Assembly (NCBI GenBank): GCA_965644315.1
Contig: CBFFRQ010000080.1
Location: forward strand, 372,001-436,000
Direction of reading: 5' to 3'
DNA from: Caecitellus pseudoparvulus
Lineage: Eukaryota; Bigyra: Bicosoecida
DNA length: 64,000 nt
The stretch's first letter is position 1; every line of letters starts with the position of its first letter. The notes under the pieces were generated by a model. The model was given only the letters and a program-made list of their open reading frames with translations, did not search any database and was not told the DNA's origin. Shown here one piece after another: positions 1-11,776 of this stretch. The position numbers and the translations under genes were made by a program.

Positions 1-2
1 CG

Positions 3-146
3 AAGCTGAAGGCCAAGTACGGGCAGGATGAAGTTGCAGATGTTGCGGTATTCGCAAGTGTTCTGCGAAGCGTGGCATCGTTTGATGCGGGCAGCCGGCA
101 GTGGAGCCTGCGGCGCAAGTTTCGCCCCGCAGGGAGCACAAGTTAG
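3..146 (+). CDS. 3' end of an unidentified gene (partial)
   Basis: An open frame enters from the left edge and stops at TAG 144-146, giving 47 residues that end in a basic stretch (SLRRKFRPAGSTS). Only this tail is visible and I do not recognise it. Support for coding is indirect. The stop falls 38 bp from the convergent stop of NSE3, the same tight tail-to-tail spacing seen elsewhere in this window, and the gap holds an ATGCAT palindrome (166-171). It could instead be an untranslated stretch that happens to be open. Confidence 0.4.
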   Translation, partial: KLKAKYGQDEVADVAVFASVLRSVASFDAGSRQWSLRRKFRPAGSTS

Positions 147-184
147 GCACACCTCAACAAGGCAAATGCATTCCCTCCCTGGCC

Positions 185-1406
185 CTAGTCCGCACGAGAC
201 CGCTTCCGGGCCCGAGGAGGTAGAGGTGTGACCCCTTGCAGTCCCTCCAAGCCGAACCAAGCGTGCAGAAGTGTGTCCCCTGCCTCGGCCATGAGCGTGT
301 CGGCTTCACTGCGGAAGCCAGTCTCCAGCTCCTTCAGCAGACCTGCGACGCCTGCAATCCCCAGGTGTGTGCGAGACAAGGGGCCGAATCGGAAATGAGG
401 CCTCTTCACGCCTTCACCAGTTGCTGTGCTGGCGCTCTCCAATGACCTGGTCAGGTACCCTGCCGCCACGAACTTGCTGAGCAGGTCTTGCCAGTTCCCG
501 AGGTGAGCATGTGTTTGGGGCTTGCCGTTGTCGCTGAGAGATGGGTCCAGCTGCAGCAATTGAGACTCCAGGTCTTCCTTCGACAAGCACTGCCCAGGGG
601 CCATGGCCAACAGGCTGAGCACGCCGCCCAGAAAGCCGCGCCTGGCCAGCTCAGTTGTGCATGCTGCTTTATGCACAGGCTTGCCCAGCCCGAGCTCGGA
701 GAAAGTGGTTGTGCTGACCACAGTGAACAGCACCTTCTTGTTTCCTTCCAGGGCTTCGCGCACGCTGCCAAACCGGCTCGCCTCAGCTGCAGAGAAAGCG
801 CACAAACCAGTTTGACCGAGGCCAGTGGAGGCGTCGCGCCCACAGCGACTCACCGGCGGACTTGTACGTGGGCAGCGTTCGCGCTACACAAAGTCCATAG
901 CTGGTGCGAAGCTCTGCGGCGCTTTCTGCGAGGGAAATCCTGCAAAGAGGCACGGGAATAGATACTTGAGAAGGAGGCGTTTCACCAGCGTTTTGCCTTC
1001 CAGCAACCTCACAATGCATCGGCTTTTCCCAGCACTTTCACCCTCGTGATTGCTTGCTTGAAGTCCGCGAGTGTGAATCCTCGATTGCCGCCGGTCATGG
1101 ACAACAGAAGGAAGCGGACTCCATCACAGACGGCCTGGCTGCGCTCCTGCAAAAGTTCAAACCCAGCGGTGCACCGGCGCAGACAAGCAACAGCTTCGGC
1201 GCACCACCACACGGTACCTTTCCCACTAGCTTCGTCTTCCGACGCGTCATTGCAGAGAAGTCAGGCAGAGAGGTGTCTGCAGCCTTGATCTGCTCGTGCA
1301 CGTAGCGCGTGGCGGCTGCGTTCGGGTGAAAGTCACGGGCGGCTTGGCGCTGCGAGCGCCCACGCTTCCTGCCTCGGCCTCCTCGGCCGGAGGCTGAGCC
1401 TGACAT
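185..1406 (-). CDS. NSE3: NSE3-like MAGE-domain subunit of the SMC5/6 complex
   Basis: Four exons fit: 1406-1227, 1146-1013, 939-854 and 786-185. The introns are 80, 73 and 67 bp with GTGGGA, GTGAGG and GTGAGT donors, and the sum is exactly 333 codons plus stop. The C-terminal half matches the second winged helix of the MAGE homology domain: RGFLGGVLSLLAM, then a loop, then LLSKFVAAGYLTRS and HFRFGPLSR. Exons 2-3 supply the first winged helix (VRFLLLSMT, then AESAAELRTSYGL). In known systems NSE3 binds NSE1 and NSE4 at the SMC5/6 heads and helps load the complex on DNA. The N-terminus is basic and disordered. An in-frame ATG at 1433 would add nine residues. Single-copy NSE3 is the usual MAGE gene outside mammals. 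Confidence 0.85.
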
Positions 1407-1872
1407 GACCACTGCTGAGCATGGAGTATTCAAAGCGGCGTGAGCACTTTGGCGGTCATGTAGGCAAATCGCCAGATGCCGTTTTGCAGCATTTTGTGAA
1501 GTGTGTGAGCCAGCACATCAAAAAGCCTCGCCGCGCTTTACAGGTACGACAAGCATGGCGTAGCCTACGTCTACCCACCCGCGCTGTCCAAGCAAGACCC
1601 ATTTGCTGCGGGCTCATTAATTCCGTGCACTCGGAGCACACTCCACCACACACCCAGGTCCCGTTTGCTCTGCATGGAGCGCGCGGCAGTGCCCAGGCTC
1701 TGCTTGCATCGTTGCTTCGTCCAGGGCAACGTGTGCAGCACCTGCTTTGCCTGGCGCAGTCGTTTTCCTGCTCCGAACCTTGAGTGGTGGCTTGCTGAGC
1801 TGTCTTGAGGAGCCCGCAACGGTCTTGGGCAGCAAGCCGTGCTCTTTGACCTCTGCCCTCCTTGTGGTGGCT
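1407..1872. promoter_or_regulatory. Divergent intergenic region between NSE3 and the CNB/RGS gene
   Basis: These 466 bp separate two genes read in opposite directions and should hold both promoters. An ATG-initiated plus frame from 1421 (beginning MEYSKRREHFGG) runs to a GTACGA donor-like site near 1544. A second open piece follows a possible TTACAG acceptor. The frames do not join cleanly, so I do not call a gene, but a small multi-exon gene cannot be excluded. Confidence 0.4.
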
Positions 1873-4800
1873 ATGGGCTCCGGAAGCAGCAAGGAGGAGA
1901 GCGCAGCCGCAAGTCGCTTTGGACCAATCGAGGGGCATGGGAACCGGGAGCTCGCGCGCAAGACTCTGAGCAAGTGCCCCTTCTTTAAGCACCTCAGTAC
2001 AGTTGCAAGGGACATGCTCGTCCACGCCTTTCGCATGCGCACGTTCAACGAGGTATGCAGGCGCCGCAGGAAGCTGGCCTTTTTCGTAGCACGCGGCAGC
2101 CACGTGCAGTGCACCTGTGTTTGCCCCCGCTTCCCCCCTGCACAGGGTGAAATTGTGCTCGAAGAAGGCGAGACAAGCAAGGACTTGTATATTGTGGCTT
2201 CTGGGAGTGTCCAGGTCGTCACCATTCGGGACTCTGTGGGCCCAAGCGCTGCAGAGCGCCCGGCTGCTGGATCCGGCAGCAAATCCAGTGGCGCAGCACT
2301 GCCTCCCGCAACGGTGCGGCGGCACCGTGCTATCACAGTTGAAGATGGCAGCGCTACAGCCAGGGCAGTCAGTCTGGTACAGCGCAGGACGTCGAAAGGT
2401 GTCCTTACTTCCATGCCCTTGGCTCAAGGCGCCTTGGCTGAGGAAGGCTCGCGGCAACAAGGCACGGTGAACCTGTTCAAGGAGCGGGTCCTGGCCACTG
2501 AGTGCGCTGGGAGCTACTTTGGAGAAGTTGCCTTCACTGACGGCCAGGGCTCGGTCAGAACAGCTCGTGTGCGCGCTGCTTCCCCCCGCGTGGCAATTCT
2601 GCAGCTGCCGTACGAGACGTACAAGACCTACACAGCACCCCAGCACTTCTTGCGCATGGAGAAGATGCTGGCGGACATCACCCACCGCACACTGAGTGAG
2701 AAGCTCCGTCTAGGCACGTTGTAGCTCCTCCAGCGCCCTTGCCGACACCCTGCCCACGAACTCCCTCGCGCTCCTCACAGTGCCGTACTTTGCCAGCCTA
2801 CCTGAGCAGCGCCTGAAGCTGCTGCTGGAAATCCTCAAAGTCGAGCCTGTGCCAAGTGGCACTGTCCTGTGCCGGGAAGGTGAGCCGGGGGATTGCATGT
2901 ACATCATCGTCTCGGGATCAGTGCAAGTTTTTGGTCCACCCAAGTTCTTGAGAGGTTCCACGTCCATCGCCGCATCCTTGCCGGCTGAGGAGCCTGCACA
3001 GGCGGCGGCCCTCCCCCCTGCACGCGCATCCAGCGCCTCAGTGCACCGCAAGACCACTACAGGGCACCTCGGCCATGCTGCCATTGGCAGGCTCCAGCGC
3101 GTCATCGCGAAGGGATTCCTCGTCAAGCGTGGGGGGCGCATCAAGACATGGCGAAGGCGGTATTGTGTGCTTCGTGGGAACGTCTTGTCATACTACGACT
3201 CGAAGAGCGAACGAGCCATGTTTTTAGTTCCCACACACGACGTCCAGGCAGACGCTCGCGGCTCTGTTTCTCCTCAAGCTTCCTTGCGCTTACTGTCCCT
3301 GACTGATGGTGACGCTGCTGGGGCTTCTTGCAGCAGCGGGCCAGACGCGCAAGCAGGCGAGGGTAACTTGCCAGCCTTGCGCCCAAGTCGAAGCGTGCGC
3401 TTGTACTCGTCAACAGCCTCCGCTAGCGGACAAACGGCGCCGGTGCAGCCTCGAGGCAGCAAGTTGCTGAGCCAGGTTTCCCCGCCACGCTCCATGAACA
3501 TGCTTCTGTCCAAGGAAAAGCGACGAACCATGGCGGTGAGCCTCATAGGCCAGCATCGGGCCAAAGGTCCGCGAAAGTTGAAGGGCAGGTTCGCCCTCCG
3601 CGGCGCCAGTGTGTGGCAGGGGCGGCCTGGGGGCTTCATCCTGCACACGTGCAGCGGCCGGGATGTGTACTGCGAGGCCTCCACACCTGACGAACGCAGT
3701 GATTGGCTTAGGTCCATCAACATAGGCATTTTGCGAGCCCAGTCCGAGGCGTTGGTCAAGCATGCCCTGCTGGACTGGGACAGTGACGATGAGAGCTCGG
3801 GGCTGGACGCTCCCCCTGCACGCGCCGGCGAAGCTGCCCGGCCCGGGCCCCAAGCAGAGGGCTCAGCACGAAAACGACCGGGAACTTTAGGGAAAGCGCC
3901 ACTGAGTGCTCTGCCTGAGACAGTGCGCCTGCCCCAACAGCAACGCCGGAAGCGAGCGCTGGGCTCCCAGCCAGCAGCACCTGTGGAGGTCGAGGTTGCT
4001 GGGCTGCAGGATGGAGTCGGCGAGGTGGTGGAGGAGGGTGATTCGGAGGACGAGGGCAACGCACAAGTGCTAGTGACTGAGTTATACGCAGGGGCCTTTT
4101 TCGGAGAGGCCTCCTTGATCACTCGAAGTCCCAGGAACGCGACAGTGGTTGCTGGAGGCCGTAGCGTGCTCCTGCGCCTGTCTCGGAGTCACTTTCGGAA
4201 CTTCCTGCGCATCATGCCAGACGTGCAGCTTGCGATTGATCAAGCGGTGAAACGCAGGTATGCCATGCGTCTTGCCAGTCTGAAGTTGCCGTTCCTCGCT
4301 GGGTTCGACGAGGAGCGCCTCATGGCGCTCGCGGACAAAGGCAGGCTGGTGACATTTCGGCATGGCGACATTGTCTTCAGCCAGGGCCAGCTTGGCAGCT
4401 CATTCTACATCATCTTGAACGGCTCTGCAGCTGTCGTGCTGCAAGCGTCCAAAGAGGCACCCCGAAGGGTGGTTGCCTTGTTGCGGGCCGGGGAGTACTT
4501 TGGGGAGCTGGCCTTGCTGCAGAGTGCACCGCGAGCGGCGAGCATCGTCGTGCGAGAGGCCACAACTCTGCTGGAGCTAGACAGGGACTCCTTCGTGGGT
4601 CTCTTCATGGAGGCCTCCAGTTCTGGGCGCTCCGTGGCAGTGCCGGTGGTCAGCAGCCCTGCAGCACGCCGCAACACTGTTGACCAAGGCTCTGGTGTCC
4701 TGCCACCCCGCAGCTCCCAACAGCTGTCGACAGACCATTGCCTCGCTGATGCGATCATTGTTTCCGCAACAGGCGGTGCGCAGGGGCTACAGCTGCAGGC

Positions 4801-5704
4801 AGGGCAGTCGGGGCACTACGACGCCTCTCAACTGTCAGGCACAGTGCTGCTGGGTGGCTCAGGAGGGCAGGACGGTCAAGGCTTTGCGGACTTCGAGCTG
4901 CGCCTGTTCAAGGATAAAGCTGAGTTGAGGCACGTGCTTCACCACGCACTTGGTCTGCAGCACTTCAGAGACGCCCTGAAGGCTGAATTCTCTGCGGAGA
5001 ATGTTCAGTTCTGGTCCCAAGTGCAGCTCTTCCGCTCTCGCTGGCTCCCCGTCGCAGAGTCCCTGCCCATGTGCGTACAGCGGGCACTACTCGCTGAGCA
5101 CGCCGCTGCCAGGCAGTCCAAGGGCCCATCCAAGCCTGCTTCGCGCCGCCAAGCCTCCTCTGCTGCTCTTACGACGCAGCTGCCGGCGGATGCAGGGTCA
5201 CCCGAGTTTGACGTGCCAAGTAGCACGGCAGCTGTAGAAGGCGTGGTTGATGACGCTGATGTCAGCACTTTCACTTCAGCTGTGTGGCGGGTTGTGCAAG
5301 ATGCTGAAGAGTTGCATGGCATGTTCATCGTCGACACTGCGGCTGCCCAGATCAACATCCCGTCGTCCGTCCGCAGTTTGATCGACCGGCACATGGCCAG
5401 CTTGGTGGCGTGGGCAACGGCAGTCGGCGACCACATTCACGGGCTGTCCCGCCAGGAGGCACCTAGCGTGGTGCAAGCCATCACTTCCCGCGGCTCGGCA
5501 GCCCCCGCTGCGCTAGTGGCGGCGACTGAGTACCTGCGCCTGGCCCGACGGTTCGTGGAGGCCCTGACTGTGTTTGACGAAGCCCAGGCGGAGATTTATG
5601 AGTTGATGAACAAGGACAACTTTTCGAGGTTCAAGGCTGGCCCGCACTTCAAAGCCTTGCTGGATGCGGTGAGTCCCTACGTTACCCAGGCGGACTCTCC
5701 TTGA
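1873..5704 (+). CDS. Multi-CNB protein with an inserted PH domain and a C-terminal RGS domain
   Basis: Three exons (1873-2052, 2146-2707, 2781-5704) give 1221 aa. The chosen ATG starts MGSGSSKEE, a good N-myristoylation context. Domain order: CNB-A, residues about 40-235, split by a roughly 100-residue linker before its phosphate-binding cassette (SYFGEVAF). CNB-B starts about 248 (GTVLCREGEPGDCMYIIVSG), is interrupted by a PH domain about 358-563 (KGFLVKRGGRIKTWRRRYCV ... SDWLRSINIGI), and resumes at 677-705 (FFGEASLITRSPRNATVV). CNB-C is compact, about 748-855 (FGELALLQSAPRAASI). An RGS fold spans about 960-1214 (EFSAENVQFW ... DNFSRF) with internal insertions. The CNB parts resemble PKA-R/PKG sensors, but no kinase domain follows. 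Likely a membrane-tethered adaptor linking cyclic nucleotide or phosphoinositide input to a G-alpha protein. The second intron's donor (GTCTAG) is weak. Confidence 0.8.
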
Positions 5705-6097
5705 CTCTCGGGTTGGGCTGCTGGGGTGATGGGCAGTGAGAGTCAGGGGTTTGCGCTCGTGTGTGCGTGTTTTGCGTGCGTGTATTGTTGTTGCACACTG
5801 GTGAGTGTGTATGTTGTGTGTGCAGTGCTTGTGGCCACGTGCTTTCAAGGTCTGCCTGCATGCTGCTCGACCGCCAGAAGGTCTGACTTCACGAGGCTTG
5901 GCCGTCTCGGGTGTCTGTAACTGGCGTGTTGTATGGAGCATGTGGGCACGACACGACAATTTATAATTGTAACAGGCACACCACACCAGCCTGTGCAAGC
6001 GACACGCCCATGTCCCCGCGCACCTTGGCCGAGAGCGGCACAACTTGCGGACGTGGCCGTTCAGCCCACGCCACCGCTCCGAGGTGTGCCGCTGGCG
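5705..6097. other. Intergenic region with TG-rich tract upstream of the DYRK-like kinase
   Basis: This 393-bp tandem (same-strand) intergenic region holds a TG/GTGTG-rich stretch at about 5755-5830. A plus-strand frame open from 5933 leads without a stop into the kinase start at 6098, so translation could begin earlier. No other gene is seen. Confidence 0.4.
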
Positions 6098-8761
6098 ATG
6101 GCAGGCGTCTTTCAAGGTTTTTTTTCGAGCTCTTCGGCAGAGAGGGGTGGTGAGGCATCGGAGACCGAACAACACAGTACACACGACCAAGAGCCGCGAG
6201 CGAGACAGGCGTTTGAGGATGTCTTCGTGCAGGAGCGCTGGATCAAGGGCACGAGGGGGAGGTGAGGCCAATTTCCGCACCGCAGCCGCTTCCCGTCGGC
6301 ACCAGGCCGCGCCGCTGACGGCCCAGGTACAAAGTGGGCAAGACAATTGGAGAGGGAGCATATGGAAAAGTGATCAAGTGTCATCGGGCGTCTGATGCGA
6401 GGCCAGTTGCGATGAAGGTTGTCCGAAGGTGCGTGGGGGTGTGCCGAAGCCACCGCTCTTCGCTATGGGCCCGAACTGGACGCTGGGCCGTGCATTTTGC
6501 GCAGTGATCCGGCTTACTTTGCTGCTGGCACAGTGGAGGCGCAAGTTCTCCGGCAGTTGGCCGCCCCCGGGTCCGGGGAAGGGAATGGCATCCCCTCTAG
6601 CATCGTGCAGCTGCTGGACGTTTTTACGCTTCATGGTCACTTGTGCTTGGTCTTCGAGCTGCTGCAGGAGAGCTTGTTCGACATGCTGAAGCAGCGGCAG
6701 TTCCAAGGCATGCCACTAGACTACATCCGCAGCGTTGCTTCTGCGCTCATGACTTCTCTCGCGCACGTGCACGCTTGCTCGCTCGTGCACTGTGACGTGA
6801 AGCCAGAGAACATCATGCAAGGCAAGGGGGAAATCAAGCTCATCGACTTTGGGTCTGCAGCGACTCACGGACAGGTCACATCGGCTTATATCCAGTCTCG
6901 ATTCTATCGAGCTCCAGAGGTACTCATGGGCTGCGCCTACGGCGCTGCTGTGGACATGTGGAGTGCCGGGTGTGTCCTGGCCGAGTTGTGGCTGGGGCTG
7001 CCCCTCTTTGCAGGAGGCAATAACTGGGACCAAGTGCACCGCATTACGCAGCTTTTGGGGGTTCCGCCGTTTTGGATGGCGCAGAGCGGGGCGCAGAGTC
7101 ACGCCCTGTTTGAGGTGACCAAGGGCAGCAGGCGGCGCACGCTGCGCATGCCTGCTGACCACAGGGGCCACTGGCCGAGTTTTGCCGTTCGTCTGCGCTC
7201 CGAAAAGACGTGGAAAGCTGTGGCACAGGGGCCCGATCGTGACACGAGCCTCTGGCAGCAGAGCTTCCTGTCGAGCACAACTCTGTCCCGCCTCATCGCG
7301 CTGCACGCTGCTTGCGCGCCAGCCACGGAGCCAGAGGACAAGCACCGACTGATCCCGACAGGAAAGGTGCTGGAAGGCTTGCACAGAGACGACCCAGACA
7401 CGCCTGCACGCCTCTTTTTCACGGACTTCCTTGCCCGGCTGCTGTCGTTGGACCCTTGCAACCGACCGTCAGCCGAGCAGTGCTTGCAGCACCCATTTCT
7501 CACCATGGACACAGCCATGCTCCCCAGTGCTCTGGAGTCTGCAGGAAGCATGGGAATCGTTCTTCCACTGCCAGCCGCTGCACACCAAGAGCCTGCCGGG
7601 TCACAGGAGGCTTCCAATGCGGGGTCACCCGAAGCCTTGCCTGTGCTGCGTGACCTGTCCGGCAGCAGTTTGCCTGCGCGCATCCCCTCTGCTGGCTTGA
7701 GCAGAGACACAACGCTGCCACCTCAAACCCTGTTGCCTTGGACCCCGCCTGTAGACGAGTCATGGGATGTGCACAATGCCCAGTGCAAGGCTCAGTCCCT
7801 CACTGCAGCCCGCACTCGCAACCAGCAACGGGACATCACCCACACCCACGCAAACAGCACCGTGCGGGCCAGCGCCATGCCTCGCAGGGACAGCTTTGGC
7901 GCGGAGTCCACTGCTTCCCAGCTGAGTGCGCCCGGGTCACCAGTGGAGGTGCGCGGGCACAACTCACCCGTTCGGGGCCCGCTGCTGCTTCGCCCGCCAC
8001 CCCAGGCATCTCGCCCTGCGAAACTGGCCGCGCTGCAAACCATGGGGCATTCAGAGGGAAGCATTGTGCATCGGCGGCATAGCTCCGCTGGGTCTGTGGG
8101 GGACCTGCCTGATGTGCCGCAGGCTGCTGCCAGGTACGGCTTCCTACCCCTGGGCAGGCCGCGACCAGCACCTACCCCAGTTCAGCGAAGTCTGTCATGG
8201 AAAGATGCGGGCACTGCTGCAATGGCCACGGCTGGGGCGGGAAGCGGAGCAGGAGTGTCACCCGGGGCATCTCCATACTTCCACCACAGTCCTTCCTACG
8301 GCCCCATCCCGCCACCCATGGCGCCTTCCCTGCCTGCCCGCGCTCTGTCCATGTCCTGGGGTCCTGGCGTGCCCTCTCCTCCGAGGGCACGTAGGCGGAG
8401 TCACGGTGACATGCTGGCGGCTTTTTCTGCGCAGAGCATGCTGCAGTCGGCTCTGCACCTGTCCACGGGGCTGACTTCGCCGGCATCCACAGACGACGAT
8501 GCTTCCTCGTACGGCTTCCCATCGGGGGCAGCCACCCCAACAGTTCTGCACCCATCAGAGAGCCTGCAGGTTTCCCACCTGGGTGTTGACTTCCACAGGG
8601 TTCGCCCACCGGGTGAGGGCTGGGCTGCCCCAGCCAGCCCGTCTGAACACGGAGCCGCCCTACCGCGCAGGCTGGCGGCGCCGCCGACAGAGCTGCAACG
8701 CCGCCAGCGGCGGCGTAGCGCGCCCTTTGTGATGTTTGCACGACAAGGCAGCGCGAAGTAA
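6098..8761 (+). CDS. DYRK/HIPK-family protein kinase with long disordered tail
   Basis: Three exons (6098-6261, 6327-6428, 6505-8761) give 840 aa with consistent phases. Kinase features in order: glycine loop GEGAYGKV about 62-69, VAMK lysine about 85, HCDVKPEN about 183 (the His-Cys-Asp form typical of DYRK/HIPK), DFG about 202, and the CMGC activation segment YIQSRFYRAPE about 216. The first tyrosine of the DYRK Y-x-Y pair is replaced (SAY), leaving only the second, as in HIPK. A roughly 110-residue insert precedes the last helix (FTDFLARLLSLDPCNRPS). Residues beyond about 425 are Ser/Pro-rich and look disordered, with many SP sites. Expected to be a cytoplasmic or nuclear Ser/Thr kinase. 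The stop lies 7 bp from the convergent SCYL1 stop. An upstream in-frame ATG (5933) exists. Confidence 0.85.
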
Positions 8762-8768
8762 TGCATTG

Positions 8769-11105
8769 TCACCAGTCATCCCAGCCGTCATCGGCACTCT
8801 GCGTCATGGGGATGCGCTGAGCCTTGACACTCAACCTTGCTCCTGGCGCGGCAGGCGGTGCAGTCGGCACCCCCGCCTGTGCGGTGGGGGCTTTCAAGCC
8901 CCCCGACGCTGGCAGTGGTTTGGGCACTGTGCCTTCTGCAGCTGCGATGGAAGCAGTCAATGCGGCCAGGCCAACGGGCTGTGGTGCGCCTGCGGGCTTG
9001 CTGTGCGCAGGAGCTGCAGCTGGCAGCGGGTCCAGCGCTTCCCACCCATCGTCATCCCACCCATCTGCGTCCGCTCTGCCAGCCGCAGATGCAAGTGTGG
9101 GAGCAGCCAGCGGAGTAGAGCGACTCGGTTTCGAGTGGAGCGATGCAGGTGGCGGCTGCTTCGTTGGCGGAGGCTCCACAGGTTCTGCTGTCAAGCCACT
9201 CCAGAAGTCGTCCTCTCCATCGCCAGCACCAACCCCGGCCTGCACACTTTGCTGTTGTTCAGCCTGTGCAAAGTGCCCTGAAGGAACAGCAGCCGCTGCC
9301 TTGAGAGGCGGAGCGGGGGCCTCTGGCAGAGGCGGAGTGGTTTGGCCAGCCACCTCTTGGGCTGCAGCTCCTGGGGGAGGGGCCGTGGATGCCACGTGGG
9401 CCTCCAGTGCACTCGTTGCAGCTTGAACCATACCCAGGGCTGCTTCACGAACGGATGGACTTGCTGCAAAGCACTGCTTCGCCGCAGCAGGCAAGAACTG
9501 CCCCGCAGCCACCTGCAAGGGCACCTGGTCGGTCCTCACTGCATGCCGCATGCCCAGCAAGGCTTTGCAGCGAACTGCAGGCTTGGAGTCGCCCAGCGCC
9601 TTGGCGAAAAAAGAGCAGAGGGTCGACACACGCTTCTCTTCCTGCAGGTGGGGTGCCATGGCGCACACAGCAACGATGGTGTTGACTCTGTTGCGTGCCA
9701 CTTGGTCGCCGAGGCACCTTCCCAAGTGGGAGAGGGTGGTGGATAAGTTTGCTGCAGACAGGTGGGGGGCCATGGTGGCAGCAGCTTTGATGGTGGCCTC
9801 GCGCAGCAGCGGGTTTTCGTCCCCAAAACCAGACAAGGCGTGTCTGAACACGTCGCCGTTCAGCACCTTCGTGGACATGGCGCCAACGTACTGGTCCATG
9901 TAGTGGAGCAGCTGGATGCGCGTGGCGCGGTCGGGAGACGCAAACAGCCTGACAACACAAGGCACGATTACGCTGGAGTACCGAGCCTCAGACAGCTCCT
10001 TGCCGATGGCCAGGATGGGCGCCAGAACGACCGTGCCACCGCCCCCCGCAGCTCCGAACTCCAACGCCGTCATGAGGGCTGGCAGCACCTTGTGTTCTCG
10101 CATGCCTGCAGGCATGCGTGGGAGGAGCTTCGGGAGTGCTTTGAAGAATTTCTGCTTTGCAAGGGGCTCCTTCAGCGCCAAACTGTCCAAGAACAGCAAC
10201 GCGCCGACAACGGGGTGCTTGAAGGCAGGGCAAGCCAGCAGTGCTTTGATGGTCACCCGAGGAGGTTGCCGCCCACACGACAAAGCGCCGGCCACAAGAC
10301 TGCGTAGCTGGGATGGTAAGGAGGTCAGAGGCACCTTTGCCAAGGCAGCTGCATCAGAGCCAGCCAAGTGGCCCGTCGACTGCGGGTTGAACGCCAGCGC
10401 GGCAATGGCGGCCACACTCCAAACATCCAACGCTTGCACTGCAGCTGCGCTGCTCGATGCAGCCGCGGCAAACGGGCTGCGGAAGATGCAGCTCACAGCG
10501 TTTCTGTGCCGCTGCATCCACGAGCCGCTACTGGCAGCCTCTTCAGCCTTGCCACAGCAGTGTAGTCCTGCCAGCTTCCAGTCTCCTCCAGGCGTCACCA
10601 TGACGGTGTCCACGGAGATGGCCCCGTGCACCATGCCACGGGAGTGCAAAAAGCTGACACCTTGCAGCAAAGAATACAGCCCCCAGATGATGGCCGTCTC
10701 GCATGCGTCTTCGCCCACCCTTCTGCGTTTCAGCCACAGCCCCAACGGAATCGCAGCCTCAGTGACCAGGAAGCAGCCAGCTTCAGAGTCTTGGGCGTCC
10801 TGTCCAGCAGGAGAAAGGTGCAGTCAGGGGGCGAAGGGGGCCATAAAGCAGGGCGTTGTACGTACAATGAATGCAAGAACGTTCGGATGCTTCCACATCT
10901 TCAAGTTTTTCACTTCACGGCTGGCATCCTCAGCATGCCGAGCGCCAGTTGTCTTGTCGAGGCTAAAGATGGTGACAGACTTGGCGTCAGCCCCGTTGGA
11001 TACGCCTTCCTGTACTTTTGTCCAGTGAAGGTTCTGCGAGTACGTGAACTCCGCAGTGACTTCCGCTCCTGCCGTGAATGGCAAGCTTGACGCGCCATTC
11101 CCCAT
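8769..11105 (-). CDS. SCYL1: SCYL1-like pseudokinase with HEAT repeats
   Basis: Two exons (11105-10866, 10799-8769) around a 66-bp GTACGT intron give 756 aa. The N-terminus MGNGASSLPF is typical of SCY1-like proteins. The kinase fold is catalytically dead: the HRD site reads MVHGAISVDTV and the DFG site reads WKLAGLHCC. After about residue 330 come alpha-helical HEAT-type repeats (FFKALPKLLPRMPAGM, then ALSGFGDENPLLREATIKAA). The tail is low-complexity and ends in acidic/Trp motifs (DDDGWEALDP, DDGWDDW) like the SCYL1 C-terminus. Known SCYL1/Cex1 proteins act in COPI Golgi-ER traffic and tRNA export. The MGNGA start could be myristoylated; that is inference. It is convergent with the DYRK-like gene at 7 bp. 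Confidence 0.88.
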
Positions 11106-11437
11106 GGCGGCAAAACGCCGTCGAAACGCAGGGGGAGAGGCGAGGTCCTGCCACTGCGAGGGTGCAGGACAAACCCACTGCCAAGGGTTCAACGAGTCTG
11201 GTTACAGTGGTCTGGCAGGGGAATTGGCAGTGCATGGGAACTGCAGGAAAACAGATGCACGGTTTGGGGTCTCCGCGTGCAGGCCGCGAGCTGCATGCTT
11301 GAGTAACAGCCGTTTAAATTACATACCTGCAAGCTGTTCTCACGAAATCTTTGTGGTGTTTCCTGCCTCACAACGATTTCCAGCTGCACTGTCGTGGAGT
11401 CTGAGGCCGCCCAACACGAGCGGAAATTGACACAGAC
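11106..11437. promoter_or_regulatory. Divergent promoter region between SCYL1 and a small membrane-protein gene
   Basis: These 332 bp hold no convincing ORF. A reverse-oriented copy of the recurrent motif (GCGGAAATTG, 11420-11429) lies 9 bp before the ATG at 11438. Confidence 0.45.
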
Positions 11438-11774
11438 ATGGCCAGCTCAGTGCAGACAAAGAACCGCATCATGATCGCGACAGCCGTGCTCGGCACAATC
11501 ACAGCAGCAGGCTACGTCACAGTTGTCCTCCCGTTCCAGTCGTGAGTGCACACTGCTGCAGGGGCGAGCCCCGCCGCTGCGAAGCAAAGTGGCCCTTGTC
11601 ATGCGCAGGAGCACAGCATCTGAGCGTGCTCACGCTGAGCGTGTGAAAGCAGCATACCGCGAGCGGGTACATGGAACAAACCAGGAAGTCACAAAGAAGG
11701 GAGGGGGAAGCATGTGGAAGGCTGTCAACGCAAAGGCCGCAGCAGAGAAACCCTCCAGCACCTCAGACAGGTAG
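11438..11774 (+). CDS. Small single-pass membrane protein (89 aa)
   Basis: Two exons (11438-11541, 11609-11774) around a 67-bp GTGAGT intron encode 89 aa. Residues about 11-33 form one hydrophobic helix (IATAVLGTITAAGYVTVVLP). A charged Glu/Arg-rich segment follows, then GGGSMWKAV. Size and layout resemble small mitochondrial inner-membrane or assembly factors, but I cannot assign a family. The stop is only 2 bp from the convergent stop of thiamine pyrophosphokinase, so the two transcripts almost certainly overlap at their 3' ends. Confidence 0.7.
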
Positions 11775-11776
11775 GC

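Noticed and set aside
8837-9426. Long plus-strand ORFs opposite SCYL1 and similar shadows opposite other GC-rich genes
   Set aside because: They mirror Ala/Pro-rich coding sequence on the other strand, where the domain evidence and splice structure lie.
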